Origin: Agrypnia vestita
Lineage: Eukaryota > Arthropoda > Insecta > Trichoptera > Phryganeidae
Direction: 5' to 3'
Length of the DNA: 64,000 bases
NCBI GenBank assembly: GCA_016648135.1
Contig: JADDOH010000134.1
Coordinates: 1-64,000 of the forward strand
The stretch's first letter is position 1. Every line of letters begins with the position of its first letter. Below the pieces are notes generated by a model. It saw only the letters and a program-made list of their open reading frames with translations. It made no database searches and had not been told where the DNA came from. Both the position numbers and the translations under genes were made by a program. This document shows, piece by piece, positions 59,621-64,000 of this stretch.

Positions 59621-60880
59621 CATAGCACCGAAACTTTTCAACCTCCTGGACTCTAAGACAAAACAAATTCCATCACAAAGTCTCTTCAAAAAAATGGACG
59701 AATGGCTGAAAGAAACGAGGAAAAGTTTTTACGGTTCCTATATAACAAATTGTTCTGAAATCAGTTTACATTTTAACTTTATTTCTTATTCCTAAATTTT
59801 AGTGTTTTCCAACATTGCATATTCTTTTTGATTTTATCATATATTAATTTATGCTTTTTATGTTTTTATATTATGTTGTCTTTTATAATGTCTGTCTTGC
59901 ATTATTATTTTTTCATTCTCCTTTTTTCTTCTATATAAACTGCAATAAATACTTAAAAATGTGTGGTGGTTTACCACATACATGGTTTAACACATGCCTA
60001 GCCTAAGTGGTAAATCGCCAAATTATATTATGAATATATTTTATGTGAACAAATAATAAAAAAATATATATGTATAACAGCCAAGGTAAATTGCCAAATT
60101 ATATTATGAATATAACAGCCAAACCCGCATGGCAATCGGTTTTCTTCTCATGAAAAATAATTCATAAATCATTGAATGTAATTGTATGGATATAAACACG
60201 GCTACGCATATGTAAGCAGGTACGCAAAAGTATTTCCCAATTACAATGTTATCTACAAAATTTTCCATACCTGGCAAAATACAAACGTGTCAAATTTTCA
60301 CGCACGCTTAAATTGTTTTCTGTATACGTATTAAAATTGTTTTCTTATCGCGACACTTATCTACTTGATTTTTTTGTATATTGTTGGCCTTCTATATGCA
60401 TTAAAAACACGCTTCTTGAATATTTCAAAATAAACATCATTCAAATTGCCTCTTAAATATGTTTAACTTTGACGGCAGCGCGGTGTAAAAATGTTTATCG
60501 ATTGTCAATCATATTTTTGCATAGTGAAAACTGGAAAAACTCTTTGATTTTTGTGCTAATTTTAATATACGGGGCTACCGAATATGGGCTTGCCAACGAT
60601 CGTCAAAAACAATTTATTCATGTTCCAACACCTCTTGTTTTGTTTTGTTTGTATTTTTTTTTCATGTCAAATGATAATTTGATATATGTTTACACATTTT
60701 TTTTTTGTTTATGTATAGCCTTCTAAAAGTACCTCTCAGCCCGTATAAACAAGTCCTAATTTTACGTGAAACGAATTGAATAAAAACATTATTCAATTCG
60801 TATTATTCAATATTATTCAATTATTCAATAGAAACAAAAACATGAATAAAAACACCATCGTGCTTCGGCTCATTCATGAT

Positions 60881-61457
60881 CGAAAATATCATGTTTTTTT
60901 TTATTAACGAAAAAAAATTTAGTAGCTAACACAATAAATTCGATTCGGTGGCAAATTTATAAGAAATATATAAAGTGTCCGGTGGCCAGTCTCGGAGCAT
61001 TTAATAGCGTAAAGTATGATCAATTTCATCGACAAAACACCCCCTATGTCATTTTTCTCCAGCCATAATGAAATGGCAGCCATTTCAATTAATATGTTAC
61101 CCAAGCATGGCACGTGTATCAATTTTCTAATATCTACCCAAGTAGAGGTCCTATAAATATCAAAGAGGTCTCATTTGAAAGATAAAACAATAATGATCAA
61201 TATATCATCAAAATTTAAAAAAAAAATTTAAAAAAAGGAAGAACTAAAACATGTTTTCTTTTTATTTTATTGAGTTTAGTTTGTTATTAGGAAAATGACA
61301 TATAGGGGTGTTTTGTCGATGAAATTGATCATATTTTATGCTATTAAAGGCTCCGAGACTGGCCACCGGACACTTTATAAATTAGCCACCGAATCGAATT
61401 TATTGTGTTAGCTACTAAATTTTTTTTCGTTAATAAAAAAAAAACATGATATTTTCG
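60881..61457. repeat. Long inverted repeat (about 175-base arms)
   Basis: Arms 60881-61058 and 61283-61457 are near-perfect complements (CGAAAATATCATG, TTAGTAGCTAACACAATAAA, TTCGATTCGGTGGC, AGTGTCCGGTGGCCAGTCTC, ATCAATTTCATCGACAAAAC). About 220 bases separate them. No transposase is visible. Likely a MITE or foldback element; no clear target duplication. Confidence 0.75.
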
Positions 61458-61934
61458 AACTGGTCAATGGACACACTGTGTAAGTATGAATGAAATATTT
61501 TTGTGGTTCAATAGTTCTACTGAAGTCGAAAGCACATATCCCAGATTCAGGAAGGAAGCGCATTTTTTTTCTAAAGATTAAAAGAAACTTCACAATTTAA
61601 TGTAAATCGTTTGTCTACACCGGTCAGCATCTCTTCCATAGTGGAACATTGTGTGAAGTGAAGGATATCGGAATTTCAATGTATATTCAATCGAGGTTGA
61701 GTTCCTTTTTTGCAACAACGTATCACATTTATCGGAGAAACTTAAGCTGCTGGAATATCCAGCGCGGTGGTCTTTATTGACTGGTTGATGTTCAATAATA
61801 TATATATATATTTTAATATTTACAAATTTTTAAGAACGCAATAACTGGATTTTTCCCCAGGGAGATCATCATTAATTACTTAACATAAATTATTAATGTC
61901 TCACAGAGACGAAGCTGTGGGTGGAATCGGTGAA

Positions 61935-62595
61935 TATTAAAAACAAATTAGTTATAACTGAACGCAATGCAAATTACTGTTTGGCTGTGCATCGTGTATC
62001 CGAACACACCTACGCACTCTATTATCATTAACATTCGTTCATTGTTAGGGGATTCCCCTAACAATGAACGAATGGATTTGTTGAGTTCTCAAGTTGTCAA
62101 TTGTTACTTGTTTCACAGCATAACACGAGTTCTTTCATCTAGTTTCGTTGAGTTATTAATAAAGTTGGGTGCTATAACGAATGGATTTGTGGAGTTCTCA
62201 AGTTGTCAATTGTTACTTGTTTCACAGCATAACATGAGTTCTTTCATCTAGTTTCGTTGAGTTATTAATAAAGGTGGGTGCTCATTTCATGTAGTTTATG
62301 TTTTGTAATACGTATTGTTCGTTACATTTTAACTCTTATAAAATTATTTCAGATTTAATCTAATAAACATGACCTCTCGTAAGCGTGAAAAAAGTGATAT
62401 TTATTTTAGACCGCTGAGAATGTACAAACGGATAAAGAAATGTTGTGCTTTTTGAACAAAAATTTGCCGGTGATAAATTTTAATTATTAAATCTCTTAAT
62501 AAAAAAAGAACAGTGGTGTATTGTTTATTACCTTTTTGAATTATTCATATTCGCCGAATAGTAGGTTTGATATTCGTATTCGTGAATGTAGTATT
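61935..62595 (+). mobile_element. hAT-like non-autonomous element with internal tandem duplication
   Basis: The leader (TTATAACTGAACGCAA, TCCGAACACACCTACGCACT) matches the reverse of 16170-16630. At 62033-62073 there is a 20-base-arm palindrome around TTAGGGGATTCCCCTAA. A 109-base unit is repeated at 62069-62177 and 62178-62280. A start codon at 62370 opens MTSRKREKSDIYFRPLRMYK, like a BED-finger start, and soon stops. The right end carries TATTCGCCGAATAG subterminal repeats. Confidence 0.6.
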
Positions 62596-62599
62596 GTAA

Positions 62600-64000
62600 A
62601 GTTATTATTTAAGCCAGCCAGTGACAGATCGTAAGCCCTGTAATCACCCAAAAAAACTTTTATACATATTTTCCCCTTGTGATGAGCTTCGTCTCTGTGA
62701 GATATCTATGATTTATTTTAATTATTTGACGTTCAGTTTCGTTGCTCATTTATATGAATGAAACATACGAGAAAGAAAGAAACACATTAAGCTATTGCTA
62801 GATAAAATAAGATTCAATAAGCAGAAGTGGAATTTTTATTTATTTTTTAATTTTTCAACGTTTCAACAGACCAAGAGATCCGATTACTGAAATTGCTACA
62901 TCACAAAAGAAAACACGCAAGTTCGAGTAAATCACATAGACGTGTGAAGGTTGTTGCAATACCAACAGGTCTTTAGGGAGGGATGGTAGAGAAATTCTGC
63001 AGTCAAATTCAGAATCATTCTTGAATTATTGAGGCTCATCCTAAGTTTCCCTACAGAGAATACATATTTGTATCGAGTTAGTACACCGAGCTTAGTTAGT
63101 GTATGGTTTCGTTGTGACCAAGAGTTGATATTTTTTAAATTAAATATTGGACTTAAATTGATTTTCGCTTTAATACTCGTACATCAATATTGAAAATAAA
63201 TTCTCGTAGTAAAAGGAGCCATGCGATATTTTATTTATGTGTTCTTTTAAAATAAATTAATACAATTTAACATTAATAATAAAGGAATAAATAAATAAAA
63301 GAATAAAATAAAGGAAACAATTTATTGTGCTGTCTCTATGAGACTCAGAGACTCGTGTACAGAGGAGTATTGCAGGTGTAAAGTTATAAATATGCATTAA
63401 TCTAAGTAGTGCAATATAAAATTGATGGTACAACGAAGATTGTATACCTACATAGAAATATTATATTAGTAAGAAGTAGTAGTAAGTAGCCTTTTGTTCT
63501 GTTTTCATTTAATGATAATATTGGGGCGGAAGATACAATTTGTCGTGAACTGACATTTTCAAACAGTTTCATATTATGTGTTTAGTAGGTGTTTTTATTT
63601 ATTTATTTATTAAATCCCAAAAGAAAACATACAAAATATATTTAATATATATTACATACATTATAAGTATATTAAATCCTATAAAGGTATATACATATAC
63701 CTGTCTGTACATAGGTTCGGGAGATGAGAAGTTGTAATGTGTAATAATGAAATATACAACTAAAACTCAATAAAAGCAATATAAATTAGTAACTAGTGAC
63801 TGATATTAATACCTAGCTTTCAAAATAGTGACTCGAATAATAGTTGTACGATGATTACAATATACATTTATAAGGATATCAGACGTTTTTGTGTTTCGAT
63901 TATTCATTTTTTTTATTTTGTTTTTAGTAGACTTGTTTACTTCGGTTACAATTTTTAGTTCGGTTGGTAATTGAAATATTAATAGCTGTATACGAGGGAC
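62600..64000. other. AT-rich end of window, nothing recognised
   Basis: Contains a TTTA microsatellite near 63594-63612. AGCTTCGTCTCTGTGAGA at 62685-62702 is the inverse of 61899-61916, possibly outer ends of a larger element around the hAT derivative. No gene seen. Confidence 0.4.

Overview
The window looks like nuclear DNA from an arthropod, most probably an insect. It is AT-rich, its genes are split by many GT-AG introns, and it is crowded with decayed transposons of kinds common in insects: RTE-like and other non-LTR retroelements, Penelope-like elements, tRNA-derived SINEs, and small inverted-repeat elements of Harbinger, hAT, TA-inserting and TTAA-inserting type. The order cannot be fixed from the sequence alone.

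Two protein-coding genes are well supported. On the + strand, 15547-27988 holds eleven exons of the splicing helicase DHX38/Prp16. They run from the start codon through the RS/RD-rich N-terminal part into the first half of the DEAH helicase core, ending just after the DEAH box. All exon junctions keep phase and give 667 residues. I see no later exon in the remaining 36 kb, so the gene either has a very long intron or is broken (biologically or in the assembly). On the - strand, 40600-32057 holds four phase-compatible exons of a 249-residue LRAT/NlpC-P60-type protein, with a CpG-rich region just upstream. Its catalytic Cys and His positions appear replaced, so it is probably a pseudoenzyme. If DHX38 continues beyond the window, this gene lies antisense inside a DHX38 intron.

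The rest is mobile-element debris. 1-15 kb has a Harbinger relic with perfect 34-bp ends, an IS630-like relic with a two-exon transposase piece, several MITEs and one unidentified terminal exon. The DHX38 introns carry a hAT fragment, RTE pieces, a SINE, a TTAA-type MITE full of GCATGC motifs, TA-type MITEs and palindromic repeats with hammerhead-ribozyme-like cores. 41-64 kb holds two Penelope GIY-YIG endonuclease fragments, further hammerhead-like repeats, nested LINE/SINE insertions, two Stowaway-like elements, a hAT derivative and long inverted repeats.

The most unusual theme is the set of hammerhead-like motifs (CTGAYGA, hairpin, GAAAC) in at least three sequence families, often as head-to-head palindromes. 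They occur in the same window as Penelope GIY-YIG coding remnants, which fits known Penelope biology but shows unusual fold-back architectures.
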